DNA of 64,000 nt from Omphalotus guepiniiformis (Eukaryota; Basidiomycota; Agaricomycetes; Agaricales; Omphalotaceae), in contig JAQOOI010000053.1 of assembly GCA_028554645.1 (NCBI GenBank), positions 124,001-188,000 on the forward strand, in the 5' to 3' direction. The position numbers and the translations under genes were made by a program. The first letter of the stretch is position 1, and every line of letters begins with the position of its first letter. The notes beneath the pieces are model-generated. The model was not told where the DNA came from and made no database searches. It saw only the letters and a program-made list of their open reading frames with translations. This document shows positions 46,835-57,224 of the stretch, one piece after another.

Positions 46835-47760
46835 ATGGGCGCTTCTGAAAGGTGTAATGGATCCGTCCGGACCGTTGGACGCGGCCCTCCTCGGCACTCA
46901 ATAGCTTCGATAATCAACATGTACAAAGAACAGGTCCCGCAAGTTTTGACGCTTCTATCATGCCATGATTTTCATTTCTCCAAGCACACTGCTACGCAAA
47001 TACCCACAAGGGCTTCTGAGCAAAGGATCGGATATGTACTCGGTCTGTTGAAACGGGAACGAGAGGGCCTAGGATCCCAAAGGATGTTGGGTGAAGTCAT
47101 TGTCGCCCAGCCGGAATGGCTCTCGAATATAGCGCCTGGTCAAGCTCTACTTCGCGGTGAGGCTCGCCAACTTGATGATCTCAAGGTCAAAATCTCGAGG
47201 ATACCATCTCTGATGTATCCAGGCTCCTGGATCGGCCCACATTCCCCGCAGAAGCATTTGGAGACAAGACTCACGTCAGGTGCGCGTCTCTTGTATGTTA
47301 TCTAACAGTTGTACCGCAGTACTAAGGCTTGTGCTGAAGGACCCGACAACAACGTGGACTTGGCAAGAACATCCTATGACAGCATTGACACGGACTGATA
47401 TTCGCATTACCAATGACAGCGCACGCAATCCATGGTCTACTGCCATGCAGATTTCGTTGTCTGTTCGTGGATAGTGTCATGCTTGAAGTTTCATCTCCCC
47501 ACGAACTGTACGTCAACACCCTCATCTTATCCCTGTCTATCTCTCATCTTTCACAGAATTGTATTGCATTATACACGCCTCATCATGATCAGTACCCATG
47601 TGCTTTTATCTTTCATATCGTCAGACGATTCAGATATTTTCGTATCGCCCCGTGGTCTCTGCGTCCGCTCTGACACCGCCCAGCTATTTTGCGCCTTCAC
47701 TGTTCCTGGACCTACTCTTTGGCCACAACTCGATCGAACTTTTAGTACTATGGCCTAACT
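46835..47760 (+). pseudogene. Unidentified gene, copy in block B
   Basis: Longest open copy of the front gene: a single frame runs from MGASERCNGSVRTVGRGPP through RIGYVLGLLKREREGLGSQR, then EVIVAQPEWLSNIAPGQALL and SLMYPGSWIGPHSPQKHLET to an intron-like break at about 47280. Later parts (HELY joined to NCIALYTPHHDQYPCAFIFH) are homologous to block A but shift frame relative to it. I see no catalytic motif and do not recognise the family; decay in both blocks makes a pseudogene likely. Confidence 0.35.
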
Positions 47761-48032
47761 AGTATCCACCCCACTGCTACTGTGAGCTTGCTCCGCTTCA
47801 TATACCCAGGAGCATCGGGTGAAACTCTCGATCTCGGTTGGTAGGCCAGTGGCGTTTACAACTTATATGCATCTGTTATCCTTCCGCTCCACACACACTA
47901 TCGTCAATGAAGGATTTTCCTTCCTTCCATCAAAGCTCGTGATAAAACGGCATATATGCGCACGAGATGTCACCTAGATATATAAACTGCATGCGTGACG
48001 ATTCATGACTTGAAGCATAGTACCCACCCGCT

Positions 48033-48558
48033 ATGTCTCTACGTCAGGACCGCGTTCGACTCTTACTATTCCTAAAACGTCGAGCTGATCTCTCCGTTGA
48101 GGAATTCAATCGATATTGGTTAAGCACGCATTGCGAGGTCTTCACCTCGCTAGAAATCGTGAAGAAGAACATTCTCAAATACGAGCAGGCGAGTTCCGCA
48201 CCTACGATTGCTTCGCATTTGCACAAATGACGTGGTCGGGACAGCTACATATCAACGAGGATACTGTGAAGCAGAACATCGTCTCGACGCTTTTTGGTCA
48301 AAGTCTCTGGACGGGGTCGAGTTGGGATGGGATAGCCCTCTTCGAAGCTGAATCGACTGAAAAGTTACAAGAGGTACATCAGGATAATATCTAATCTTCA
48401 CTCCATGTACCACTCTAATCTCCTTGAGCCAGGTCTTCACGAGTGACGACTATGTCAGGACTGTCGTTCCTGACGAGGAGAAGCTGCTTGATCGTACGTC
48501 AGTGACGACGATTCTCATCGACATAGGCACTTTCATCGATAAACAAAGTTCTGCATAA
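48033..48558 (+). CDS. EthD-domain protein, copy 2 (intact, GC-AG first intron)
   Basis: The most complete of the three block-borne copies. Exon 1: MSLRQDRVRLLLFLKRRADL, SVEEFNRYWLSTHCEV, KKNILKYEQ. The first intron begins GCGAGT instead of the GTAAGT/GTGAGT of copies 1 and 4 and ends GGGACAG. Exon 2: LHINEDTVKQNIVSTLFGQ, SSWDGIALFEAESTEKLQE. Exon 3: VFTSDDYVRTVVPDEEKLLD, ILIDIGTFIDKQSSA, TAA 48556-48558. About 137 residues. The EthD fold marks (KRRADLSVEEFNRYW, then a His-rich turn, WDGIA, VxPDEExxLDR) are all present. Expression depends on the GC donor being used. TATA box 46 bases before the ATG. Confidence 0.82.
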
Positions 48559-48559
48559 A

Positions 48560-49725
48560 AAATGCTTTGAAGTTTCATATGATCTCCCTAGGAACTGTAT
48601 GTCAAACACCCTCATCTTATCCCTGTCTATCTCTCATTTCTCATCTCACACAGAACTGTATTGCATTGTACACGCCTCATCAGTACCCATGTGCTTCCAT
48701 CTTTCATATCGTCAGATGATTAAGATATCTTTGTATCGCCCCGTGGTCTGCGTCCGCTCTGACACCGCTTGGCAATTTTGCGACTTCACTCTTCCTGAAC
48801 CTACTCCTTGGCCACAACTCGATCGAATTCACTTTTAGTACCATATGGCCTAACTAGTATCCACCCCACTGCTACTGTGAGCTTGCTCCGTTTCATATAC
48901 CCAGGAGCATCGGGTGAAACTTTCGACTTCGTTCGGTAGTCCAGTCATATCTTCCGCTCCACACACACTATCGTCAATGGAAAATTTCCTTCCTTCTATC
49001 AAAGTTCGTGATCAAAACGGCATATATGCGCTAGATATATAAAATGCATGCATGACGATTCATGACTTGAAGCATAGTACCCACCCGCTATGTCTCTACA
49101 TCAGGACCGCGTTCGAGTCTTACTGTTCCTAAAACGTCGAGCTGATCTCCCCGTCGAGGAATTCAATCGATATTGGTGCGCGCATCGCGAGGTCTTCACC
49201 TCGCTAGACATCGTGAAGAAGAACATTCTCAAATACGAGCAGGCGAGTTCCGCACTTACGATTGCTTCACGTTCGCACAAATGATGTGGTCGGAACAGCT
49301 ACACATCAACGAGGACACTGTGAAGCAGAACGTCGTGTCGACGCTTTTTGGCCAAAGTCTCTGGACGGGGCCGAATTGGGATGGGATTGCGCTGCTCGAA
49401 GCTGAATCAATTGAGAAGTTGCAAGAGGTACATCACTAATCTTCACTTCACGTGCCACTCTGATCTCCTTGAGCCAGGTCTTCACGAATGACGACTATGT
49501 CAGGACTTCCCTTCCTGACGGGGAGAAGCTCTTTGATCTACCGTCAACGACGACGGTTCTCGTCGACCTTCATTGATAAACAAACTGCTGCATAAATAGT
49601 ATTCGTGGTGAAAGAAAGGATACATGTATGCACATTATATGTAGGTGACACAATGACCACCAGCTAGACAAGGTCGTTAAAGACAAAGTTCACGGTTTCC
49701 TGGTCTGAGCCTCAGCGCTCAGGCG
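48560..49725 (+). repeat. Tandem block C (5'-truncated; EthD copy 3 and its 3' flank)
   Basis: Starts inside the front gene (GAAGTTTCAT... at about 48571, homologous to 45514 and 47486). It carries the recurring segments AACACCCTCATCTTATCCCT and CGCCCCGTGGTCT, then EthD copy 3. Its 3' flank (about 49600-49725) matches the flank after copy 1, sharing GTTTCCTGGTCTGAGCCTCA. A deletion joined the end of copy 2 to the middle of this unit. Confidence 0.85.
49090..49576 (+). CDS. EthD-domain protein, copy 3 (C-terminus truncated, GC-AG first intron)
   Basis: Homologue of copies 1, 2 and 4. Exon 1 has lost one codon (NRYWCAHREV against NRYWLSTHCEV). The first intron begins GCGAGT as in copy 2. Exon 2: LHINEDTVKQNVVSTLFGQ, GPNWDGIALLEAESIEKLQE. 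Exon 3: VFTNDDYVRTSLPDGEKLFD, then a deletion of about eight bases after GTCGAC replaces the normal IGTFIDKQSSA end with LH and a stop (TGA 49574-49576). The PDEE motif is also changed to PDGE. Possibly a decaying copy. Confidence 0.65.
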
Positions 49726-49993
49726 TCGACTTGATTACTTTTATCGCCTTTAAGAATCAAGAATCACTATTCCTTCTGCAAGGGGATTTCCTATTGATTC
49801 TCGTTCCTTTCTTCCTCGTCAAGGGTTCGCGTATGTACGAGCATGACTGAGGCTGATGCACTCAAGGTCTCACGCCGGGTTACTCAGATGCCGACACCGC
49901 CGAATCCGCCAAACTCTATGTAGTTCTATGTAGTTCTGTAAGTATTTAAAGCATGTGCATGATGAGGCAAGACTAGCACCCCATCACACTACC

Positions 49994-50529
49994 ATGTCTC
50001 TACGTCAAGACCGCGTCCGACTCTTATCGTTCTTAAAACGTCGAGCTGATCTCTCCGTCGAGGAATTTAATCAATACTGGCTTGACGTGCATCGCGAGGT
50101 CTTCATGTCGACAGAAATCGTAAAGAAGAACATTCTCAAATACGAGCAGGTGAGTCCGTATCTTCACAATTACTTTACGTTCGCACCACTGACGTGTTGG
50201 TGGATTCGGGACAGCTACACATCAATTCGGAAGTGTTGAAGCAGATCGTCGGGTCCACGAATTTCAATGGGGAAGGCCGCTCCGGGCCAGATTGGGATGG
50301 AGTCGCATTATTCGAAGCTGAATCATTTGAAAAGTTGCAAGAGGTATTGCCAAAATATTCATCATTTCCCGATGTACACCGCCATTCTGATATGTTTCGG
50401 CAGGTCTTCACTAGCGAGGAATATATCAAAGTTGTCCGTCCTGACGAGGAGAAGCTGCTTGATCGAACGGCAACAATGTCCATTCCTATCGACATAGGCA
50501 CCTTTATCGACAAACAGAGTTCTTTATGA
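49994..50529 (+). CDS. EthD-domain protein, copy 4 (diverged, intact)
   Basis: The most diverged copy and probably the oldest duplicate. Exon 1: MSLRQDRVRLLSFLKRRADL, SVEEFNQYWLDVHREVFMST, KKNILKYEQ with a GTGAGT donor. Exon 2 (from about 50216): LHINSEVLKQIVGSTNFNGE, GPDWDGVALFEAESFEKLQE. The 60-base second intron (GTATTG...CGGCAG) happens to be open and a multiple of three, so retention would insert 20 residues without breaking the frame. Exon 3: VFTSEEYIKVVRPDEEKLLD, PIDIGTFIDKQSSL, TGA 50527. The upstream promoter is different from copies 1-3. It converges with the peroxygenase gene; the stops are only 110 bases apart. Confidence 0.85.
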
Positions 50530-50639
50530 ATATCTTTGGTGAAAGGATTCATTCTATTCGAGAGATATATGTGTGCATTATTCAATATAGGATGTGATAA
50601 TTACAAAGCGGCCGTCCTACATATTCGGTTGTCGTATCC

Positions 50640-52237
50640 CTACTGGCCGAATGGGAAGATTTGGGTACATGTCGTGTCGCCCAACACATTATAAAAGTTT
50701 GCCAAATTCTGCTGAAGTGCAGTGCGCAGGGCTCCTTCAGGGTTCGGATACAGCATGACCGTAAGATTCGACTGCTTGTAATAAGCAAAGCAAAGCTACA
50801 AAACGGATCCAACAAATCAGCATCAGCATCAGCATCAGCATTTCAACCCACAAAGTTAGCACATACCCCATCACCCTCAAGAGCCACTACCTCCGTCTGA
50901 TTCACCACAAAATTACCCACACCATCATTCTGTCCAGGAGCAAAAGGTCCCCCCGCAAGCTCAATAACCTGTCCCGTCAAATCACCAACTCTATTCGTAT
51001 CAAAAGCACCTTCCCTCCTAAAAAACCCATCCGGGAACTTGCTTTCCTGAAAGAAACTCCTCGCATCTTCAACGCTAAGTGGCAGCGTCGAATTCTCATC
51101 CTGGTGATTAACGAACATTCCAAGTGGGAATGCTGTTTCTCCGAATGCAGTTAGGAACCTAGGTACTAGGAATGTGAAGTTGGGATTCCGAGCTATGGAA
51201 TCAAGGATACGGTTTTTACGATGGAGAGAGGCTGAGACGAGGTTGATGGTCCCGTTGCCTACATCTTGTGCTGCTGTAGCTAACTATTGGCAAGTTAGTA
51301 CGTAGGTAAGTGAAGGGGTGGGCCCTATCATTGATCAATGATCAATGATCTTACCTGCTCGAACAAAGTCTCATTAAAGCTATGATTATCCCCAAAGTAG
51401 AAATCGCCTCGAGTGGTACTAGCATCACCTATTACAGCACAAAAGCGATACTCCGAGTCAGTAACAATAACCACCATTTACGATGATGAACTAGGCTGTT
51501 TCTTGCTTACCTTCAAAAGTACCATGAGTATTAAGACCACCAATGATAGCAGGTGCCGGTGCATCTTTTCCAGTCTCCGGAGTCTTTTGGCCGATACTCA
51601 TCAGATTCGTGAGCTGATTACCGTCGACCAAGAAAGCCTACAGGAAACCAATTCACCGTAAGTAAACGCGACAGAAACGGTGAACGCATAGTGAAACCTA
51701 CAGCGTAAGTAATAAAAGCGGCAATATCCCAACCCATGTTAAATCCTGAAATCGAAAGCCATGTTAAGTTGTCAATCACCAGTTACTATACACATGGCAT
51801 ACCTTCTTGAGCCGCGGTGATAATCTCTCCCGGAGTAGCCACTCCAGAACGTGGAAGATACTAAGAATAACAAAAAAAACACCACAACAAGTAAGTATCA
51901 TCCCTCGGAATCGCTAGAACCTGATCATCATCAAAAATCCACTAACCCCATGCGAAGCCAAAGTATTCAACCCAGGACACGGTCCACGAATATCATCCGG
52001 CCCAAGCGGCATCCAAGGATGCCCCTCATCATTAACCAACTTCGAAGACGTATCATTAATCGGCGGAGGAGGAAGTTGAGCACCAGGTGTACTACTAAAC
52101 GTCCTAGCCACATCTCTAACTTCCTCAGGCGATAACCCCGCAAGAGATCGATATTCCGGGAAGCTATTTGGATTCGGTAAACCCACTACGGAGCCAGCGA
52201 GTAGGATTAGTTGAGTAAGTGCAAGTATAGATGGCAT
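50640..52237 (-). CDS. Unspecific peroxygenase (heme-thiolate peroxidase, long/group II UPO)
   Basis: Secreted heme-thiolate enzyme that inserts oxygen from H2O2 into C-H bonds and aromatic rings. ATG 52237: signal peptide MPSILALTQLILLAGSVVGL. The mature part has GHPWMPLGPDDIRGPCPGLN (PCP with the heme-ligand Cys), then HGYLPRSGVATPGEI, GFNMGWDIAAFITYA, FLVDGNQLTNLMSIGQKTPE, and NTHGTFEGDASTTRGDFYFG (EGD, Mg site). FLVPRFLTAFGETAFPLGMF follows (the Arg...Glu acid-base pair of long UPOs). The end exon reads CFAYYKQSNLTVMLYPNPEG and LGDTTCTQIFPFGQ, with the C-terminal cysteine typical of long UPOs; stop TAG 50640-50642. N-glycosylation sequons are frequent (NDTS, NGTI, NFTF, NQTE, NLTV). At least six introns; all checked joins keep phase. 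Length about 370 residues, in the group II range. Confidence 0.95.
50818..50841. repeat. (CAGCAT)4 microsatellite inside the last UPO intron
   Basis: Four perfect hexamer copies on the plus strand within the intron that precedes the C-terminal UPO exon. A second simple motif, repeated TGATCAA text at about 51327-51348, lies in another UPO intron. Confidence 0.9.
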
Positions 52238-53607
52238 TTTCACAGAGGAGGGGGAGGGAACGGTGGGGAATCGAAGGGTAAGTGATCTGAGTGGCTTTTA
52301 TAGTAGTGATTTGCGGCACTGTATAGGTACGTTCCTATCAAGTGCTCAGTGCTGCCTATTTCACGGAAAAGACGGTTACACATCCCCCTGTGAAAGTTCA
52401 ATAGATTCCACTTGATAATGATAATCCAAGTGAGTCAGCGCTTCCCGACCACTTTCATCATCATCCGGCTTGGAAGAACCTGCTCACTGACATCAAGTTC
52501 CAAAGCCTGATCTCAACCTCAATAGGTAACTTTCGGAGTGACCTACAATTCCGTTTGACACTCTATCAGCGATCTTAGGGACTAAGAAGAACTAAAACAT
52601 ACAAAACATAGCTTCGTATTGGCTTTGCGTGGTGGTCACTGGTACACATCAGGAACGAGAACGCCGGTAACACCTTTACTTCAAACTTCGTTGTCGTCAC
52701 TCCATCGATGCCGAACAGCCTTCCAAGCCTCATACGGCACATTACTACAGCTTCTATACGAAAAAGTGAAAAGTGAAATGAAGCGTGCCGTGCCGATACA
52801 GCTATGTACAATATGTACAGTACATACGAGATGCTTGTCAATCAATAGAACTTTAGTAGGTATGTAACTGTTGTACCTGTAAACCGCCCACAAGTGATTC
52901 AAATATAGTGCACTAGATTGACAGAAATCACACATGGTACTCATCAATTCTCTCTCACATCTTAGGAAAAGATTCAAGCATTGACAGGGTTCTACGTACG
53001 TACGTACCAAGTCGAGTCCAAGCGCCTGTACCACACCACACAAGAGTTCGAACGTTCACCGGGAACTTTGCCTTCCACTTCTACTTGCCACATGAACCCG
53101 ACGGCTTTCCCGGTACCTAGTAATGCCTTCGAATTCCTACCTGCCTGCCTGCCCCGTCTGCCCCGTCTTCCCTGAGGCCGCAGCATCGGCTGCATCGGCT
53201 GCAATGTTGCATCGCCATAGCCTGCCAGGGTAAACAGCGAATGAATATTTGAATGCCAAAGGTTCCAACGGATCTTGCGAGAGCTCAACGTTCAAACAAC
53301 GTTATGTTCAACGCTTGACTCGAAAGTGAGTGACATTTGAACTGCGGATTCTTACCTTTCCATACAGCCCTACCCAAGCCGGTGAATACACTCCGTTTCC
53401 CCGGGGGAGGAGCTAGCGAAAGCTCGAAAACTGCGGACTCTTTGGCATTTCCCCGAATTTCAGCGATCCCTGAGAGCCCCGAACCTCGATCGAGGATCCC
53501 GGAAGCACTTGGTGCGGGCCGGCGGAAGCATCAGCCAATCATATCTTCCAGATTATGCCGGACAATTTGTCTAATTCTTGCTCTGCTTCAACTCGCTTTC
53601 CACTACT

Positions 53608-53895
53608 CCTTGCATCCCCGACTGCGGATACCGCTTGATACCGCCCAATAATTGGGCACTTCACAGAATGATAACAATAGCTCGCCGCTCTGTGCTCAGC
53701 GCTCAGCACTGTACAGCAATACGAATTCATGTGCCAACAGCTTTCCACTGACCACTAATACTCCTGAGTCCTTGGACACCCCCTGCTGCGGGCGAGTACC
53801 GCCCTAGGACACTTGACAAAAAACTAACAGTGGGGCTCAGCAACGTATAGCAGTGATGCAAACTCATATGCCAACAGAGTGACACTCCCATCGCT
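53608..53895. repeat. Imperfect tandem pair of about 140 bp
   Basis: Copy 1 (about 53608-53750) and copy 2 (about 53758-53895) share, in the same order, CCTTG(C/G)A, CTGCGG, TACCGCCC, GCACTT/ACACTTGACA, GCTCAGCA, CAGCAATACGAATTCAT against CAGTGATGCAAACTCAT, and TGCCAACAG. Diverged, non-coding. Confidence 0.7.
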
Positions 53896-54545
53896 GTCGT
53901 TACTGATTTCCGGGAGTAACAAATCGTGGCGAGGTGGCCTTCACTAGTTCGGGTACTCTTCAATTCACACTCTCGAATCGGTAAGTTACATAGTAGTACT
54001 CACAAACGTTCAGCCTTTTCGAAAGTCCGACCTCGGTCTGAGACACATTCCGAGCCCCTTCCGAGCCGCTATCCCTGCCCCCCCGCTCACTACCTGCTCA
54101 CTAGCCGCTCTCGGGCTTGAACTTTAATACGTTATCCATTATCCAGAACCCGAAAACCCAAGCCGAGGACTTCGACTTCGACTTGCGAAATCCCCGACAC
54201 CTCCTGAGTAATCCAACTCACATGTCGTACTACGACTAATCTAGGTCTTGTCGCATGAGCAGTCGTACGGTGGTCAGACTAAGCTTGGGCCCCGGTGGGG
54301 ATGTCGCGTCGGAGGTAGTACGAACCGGAGCGACCGGAGCGAGGGAGGGGGTATACAAAGAGGTGCGGAGGGGCGCAGGGTCGGAATGGATATGTAGGTT
54401 AGCGGCTCAATGGCTTTGCGAGTCGGGGAGACTGGGTCGTTGAATTGCGGGGGGTGGCGTTGAAGAATCCCCACACGACGGAACAAGGGAAGTCTCGATT
54501 GAAAGTCCGGAAGTGGGAGGGAACCATCGAAGAGAGTTCTAAGCC

Positions 54546-54634
54546 AGCAAAGAAAAGTTTATGTAATGACATTTGACGCGAGCAGGTGTGAGAGTCACGT
54601 GCGTGTCCGACATTCTTGCAATTTCTGGCAACCC
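54546..54634. repeat. Segment homologous to the promoter at 63699-63787
   Basis: About 90 bases sharing CAAAGAAA, TATGTAATGAC, GACGCGAGCAGGTG, TCACGTG, GCGTCC/GTGTCC and TCTGGCAACCC in the same order and orientation. In the right-hand copy it sits 85-170 bases before the ATG at 63872; here it is on the left side of the transposon. Both contain CACGTG. Confidence 0.8.
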
Positions 54635-55149
54635 CTTTCATCACTGAATTGGGGAAGTTGCTACGATGCATTATAATCTTGGATAATGGCTGCAATATAG
54701 CATAAGACATATAAGTTTTCTATAACATTATATATGTAATTGTAATGGACGATAACTCATTACACCTTTGGACTGAATTCGATAATTATTATATTACAAT
54801 TTCAAGAGACCACGAAATATACTCCACATTCTGACAATGTCAAATAATTGAGTGTTAATGACGAAGCTATACAAACCTTACACAAACATTTCATTTTCTG
54901 TATTAGTGATGCTGCATGAACATACTACGCAAATATTTCACCACTATGATAAGTCATTGAAACAATGAGGAAGCTCGATATTATATTCGCAATTCTCATC
55001 AGTGATGCAGGATGTGATGATGATATATCTTTCTTCTAGCACATCCGTATGGCTGATTCAATAGACACAATAATCATGCAGAAGTGAAATGTGTGATATT
55101 GATATGATACGAGCACAGAGGCTGATAATGCATACATGGATAGCTACTG

Positions 55150-56914
55150 TCACTCAAGTGCTACTCGTGCACGGGCTTCCTTCTCTGCTCGTTGGGCAGC
55201 AAGACGGTTCTTGAAGTCTGTGAGAGGCTTTGTTGAGCTAGAAACATCCTCCCCATCTGCGAAGATTTGCCTGCAAGTCTATCAGTGAACATGTATGTTT
55301 GTTACGAACATTGATACACACCGAGTCCACCACCCTAGCAATTTCTTTACATGTTTATCAGCAGGCGAACTCAGCTCCGGCTCCTCAAAGTAATCAACGA
55401 TCGTGTTGTATAGACCTTGGTAGTTGAATGACCGGTCACTGTTCCAAGCAGTGGCCTCAGAGAGACCAAAGCGAAGCTATAGTAATGATCAGCCAGTGAG
55501 CAGACGACAGTGAGATTATGACAACTCACCAGTACACAAGCATAGGCAATGGTTCGAGGTGTTACATTTTCCATATTGAGAAGTTGTGCGACGGTTTTTC
55601 GGGTCGACCGCTTTTGAATCCTACCGCGTTTTGAAGGTGGTTCTGGATTATTTCCGTCTTCACCACTCATCCCTTCTTCCTCATCCACAGATCCTGCTGA
55701 AGTAAAGATGTGACGGTAAATCTAAGAAGATACACCATATGAAATGGATAAGCACGATAGACCTGATGAATGCATACCTTGACAAGTAAGTCGCCCTTAA
55801 GAAAACCTCGTTCAACGTCTTCAGGATCACCTTTCTCGCCTTGATAGAATGCTCGAATAAAATAGTTGTCGTTTGTTCGTGTTTCCTTTTTGCGAATGCT
55901 TGAGCGAACTCTGAATGCTAGTAGTTGAGCTAAATAGCATATAGGCACAAGACCAACGTACTCAGGACTGTCCCAGTCTAGGTCAATTGGACATAAGAGT
56001 CTTCCAGTGACGTCGTTTCTGAAACCACGCCCCACACGAGTCTTCCGCCTTAGTGGTGGTTGAGGTTTGTCATGACGATCTTCCAGCCAGTCAACAATGG
56101 CTTCTTTGGTTCTGTTTATATCATCACCACGTGCAGCTACAGCTCCTGCGTCAAGCTAGGTACACGTTAGCTCTTTGCTGCACTCACTGGCAACAACTCG
56201 AGAACTTACTTCTTTACAGAAGCTCTTCAGCTCTCGTGATTCCATTGTGTTGACCATTTTCTTGAAGCCAGGTACAACCTCACAGACGATTTGGAACCCA
56301 ACGAAGGTCCGGTCCTGGCTAATAGCATTGTATATAGAGGTAAGTCAACTACAACATTCAATGCAAGCAAAATCATTCACTCACTCTCGCTTATCAAGCT
56401 CCTTTTTCTGTCTTTCACGCAAATCTTGTTCACTCAGTAAATCCTCGTCATCTACACGTTCCTCGGGCTCATCCTCAGGCTCCTCATCACGTCGATAGTA
56501 TTCCATAACAAGAGGCATGACATCCACAAACATTGATGCAGTCTTCTTAATTCCGCGACCAAGTGTCTTTGTTGTTACTCTGTGGCAAGTCAGGAAAAGT
56601 ATGATTGTGTGTATGTTCAACTTTACATACATTTTACGCTTAGCACTACTCCCTTTCAGATCTGCGAGCTCCTCTTCAAGGCTTGTCACTTTGCGCTTGA
56701 GACGTTCACTTTCCGAAAGTCGTGTTGGACTTGAGTTTGTAGTTGGAGAAGAAGGTAGCCCATCTGATATCATGTTGTTGCGTCCCGAGTTCTGATCTTG
56801 CCTTCGTGCAGGAGTACTTGTCTGTGAGGAACTATGTGTTCCCCTAGACGACATACTGCCTGTTGTACCCCGGCGCAAGGAGTCAAGATGGTCACTGCGG
56901 TTGGCGGGTGGCAT
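55150..56914 (-). CDS. DUF6698-domain protein, transposon companion gene
   Basis: Agaricomycete protein of unknown function, repeatedly found near fungal DNA transposons. ATG 56914 (MPPANRSDHLDSLRRG). The N-terminal 90 residues are Ser/Thr/Arg-rich and disordered, followed by a predicted coiled coil (ESERLKRKVTSLEEELADLK). Later exons: TLGRGIKKTASMFVDVMPLV and an acidic stretch. The family core follows: RRKTRVGRGFRNDVTGRLL, CPIDLDWDSPEVRSSIRKKE, AFYQGEKGDPEDVERGFLKG, then KIYRHIFTSAGSVDEEE. The end reads VTPRTIAYACVLLRFGLSEA, YNTIVDYFEEPELSS and KLLGWWTRQIFADGE, with a basic/Ala tail and TGA at 55150-55152. At least seven short introns, no frame break found. It shares a 310-bp divergent promoter with the transposase, so the two are probably co-expressed. 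The function within the element is unknown. Confidence 0.78.
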
Positions 56915-57224
56915 GAGAGATGGGAGATGGTGGTGGTTCAAGTTCAAGAGAGAAATCAACAAAGTCGCGTCTTATCTGGTCTGCAATTTGAATATTATCC
57001 ATCTATTCATCACCTGATCGCGACTGGTTGTTTCAGATTCAAAACCCCTAACGAGCTTTTTAAAATTGCAAATATCCGAGTCGGCCGATATCGTTGCTTT
57101 GAATCCATCCAGTTAGACATATCACATCATTTTACTTGTACACTGGTGTTGCCTCTGGAATAATATGCCTTGCCTCTGCAAGGTCTTACTCCCATTCCTT
57201 ATCGTTCTTGCTCTGTTTGCAGAG
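56915..57224. promoter_or_regulatory. Divergent promoter of the transposon genes
   Basis: 310 bases between the start codons of the DUF6698 gene and the transposase. An in-frame ATG at 57165 would extend the transposase by 20 hydrophobic residues. The ATG at 57225, right before the zinc-finger region, is preferred because the upstream residues look like translated leader or intron. Confidence 0.5.

Larger units (their letters stand above)
46723..48558 (+). repeat. Tandem block B (decayed gene plus EthD copy 2)
   Basis: Second copy of the unit. It differs from block A by point changes, short indels and a 15-16 base poly-A run at about 46816 just before the ATG of the front gene. It ends abruptly after the EthD copy 2 stop: the next bases (48560 on) are already homologous to the middle of the front gene. 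The 3' flank seen after copies 1 and 3 is therefore missing here. Confidence 0.85.
52238..55149. other. Intergenic with imperfect direct repeats; transposon left flank
   Basis: About 2.9 kb between the UPO start and the DUF6698 stop. No supported gene; frames overlap without motifs. Contains a two-copy imperfect repeat (53608-53895) and the promoter-like segment 54546-54634 shared with 63699-63787. From about 54700 on it is very AT-rich, the likely subterminal region of the transposon. Confidence 0.5.
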
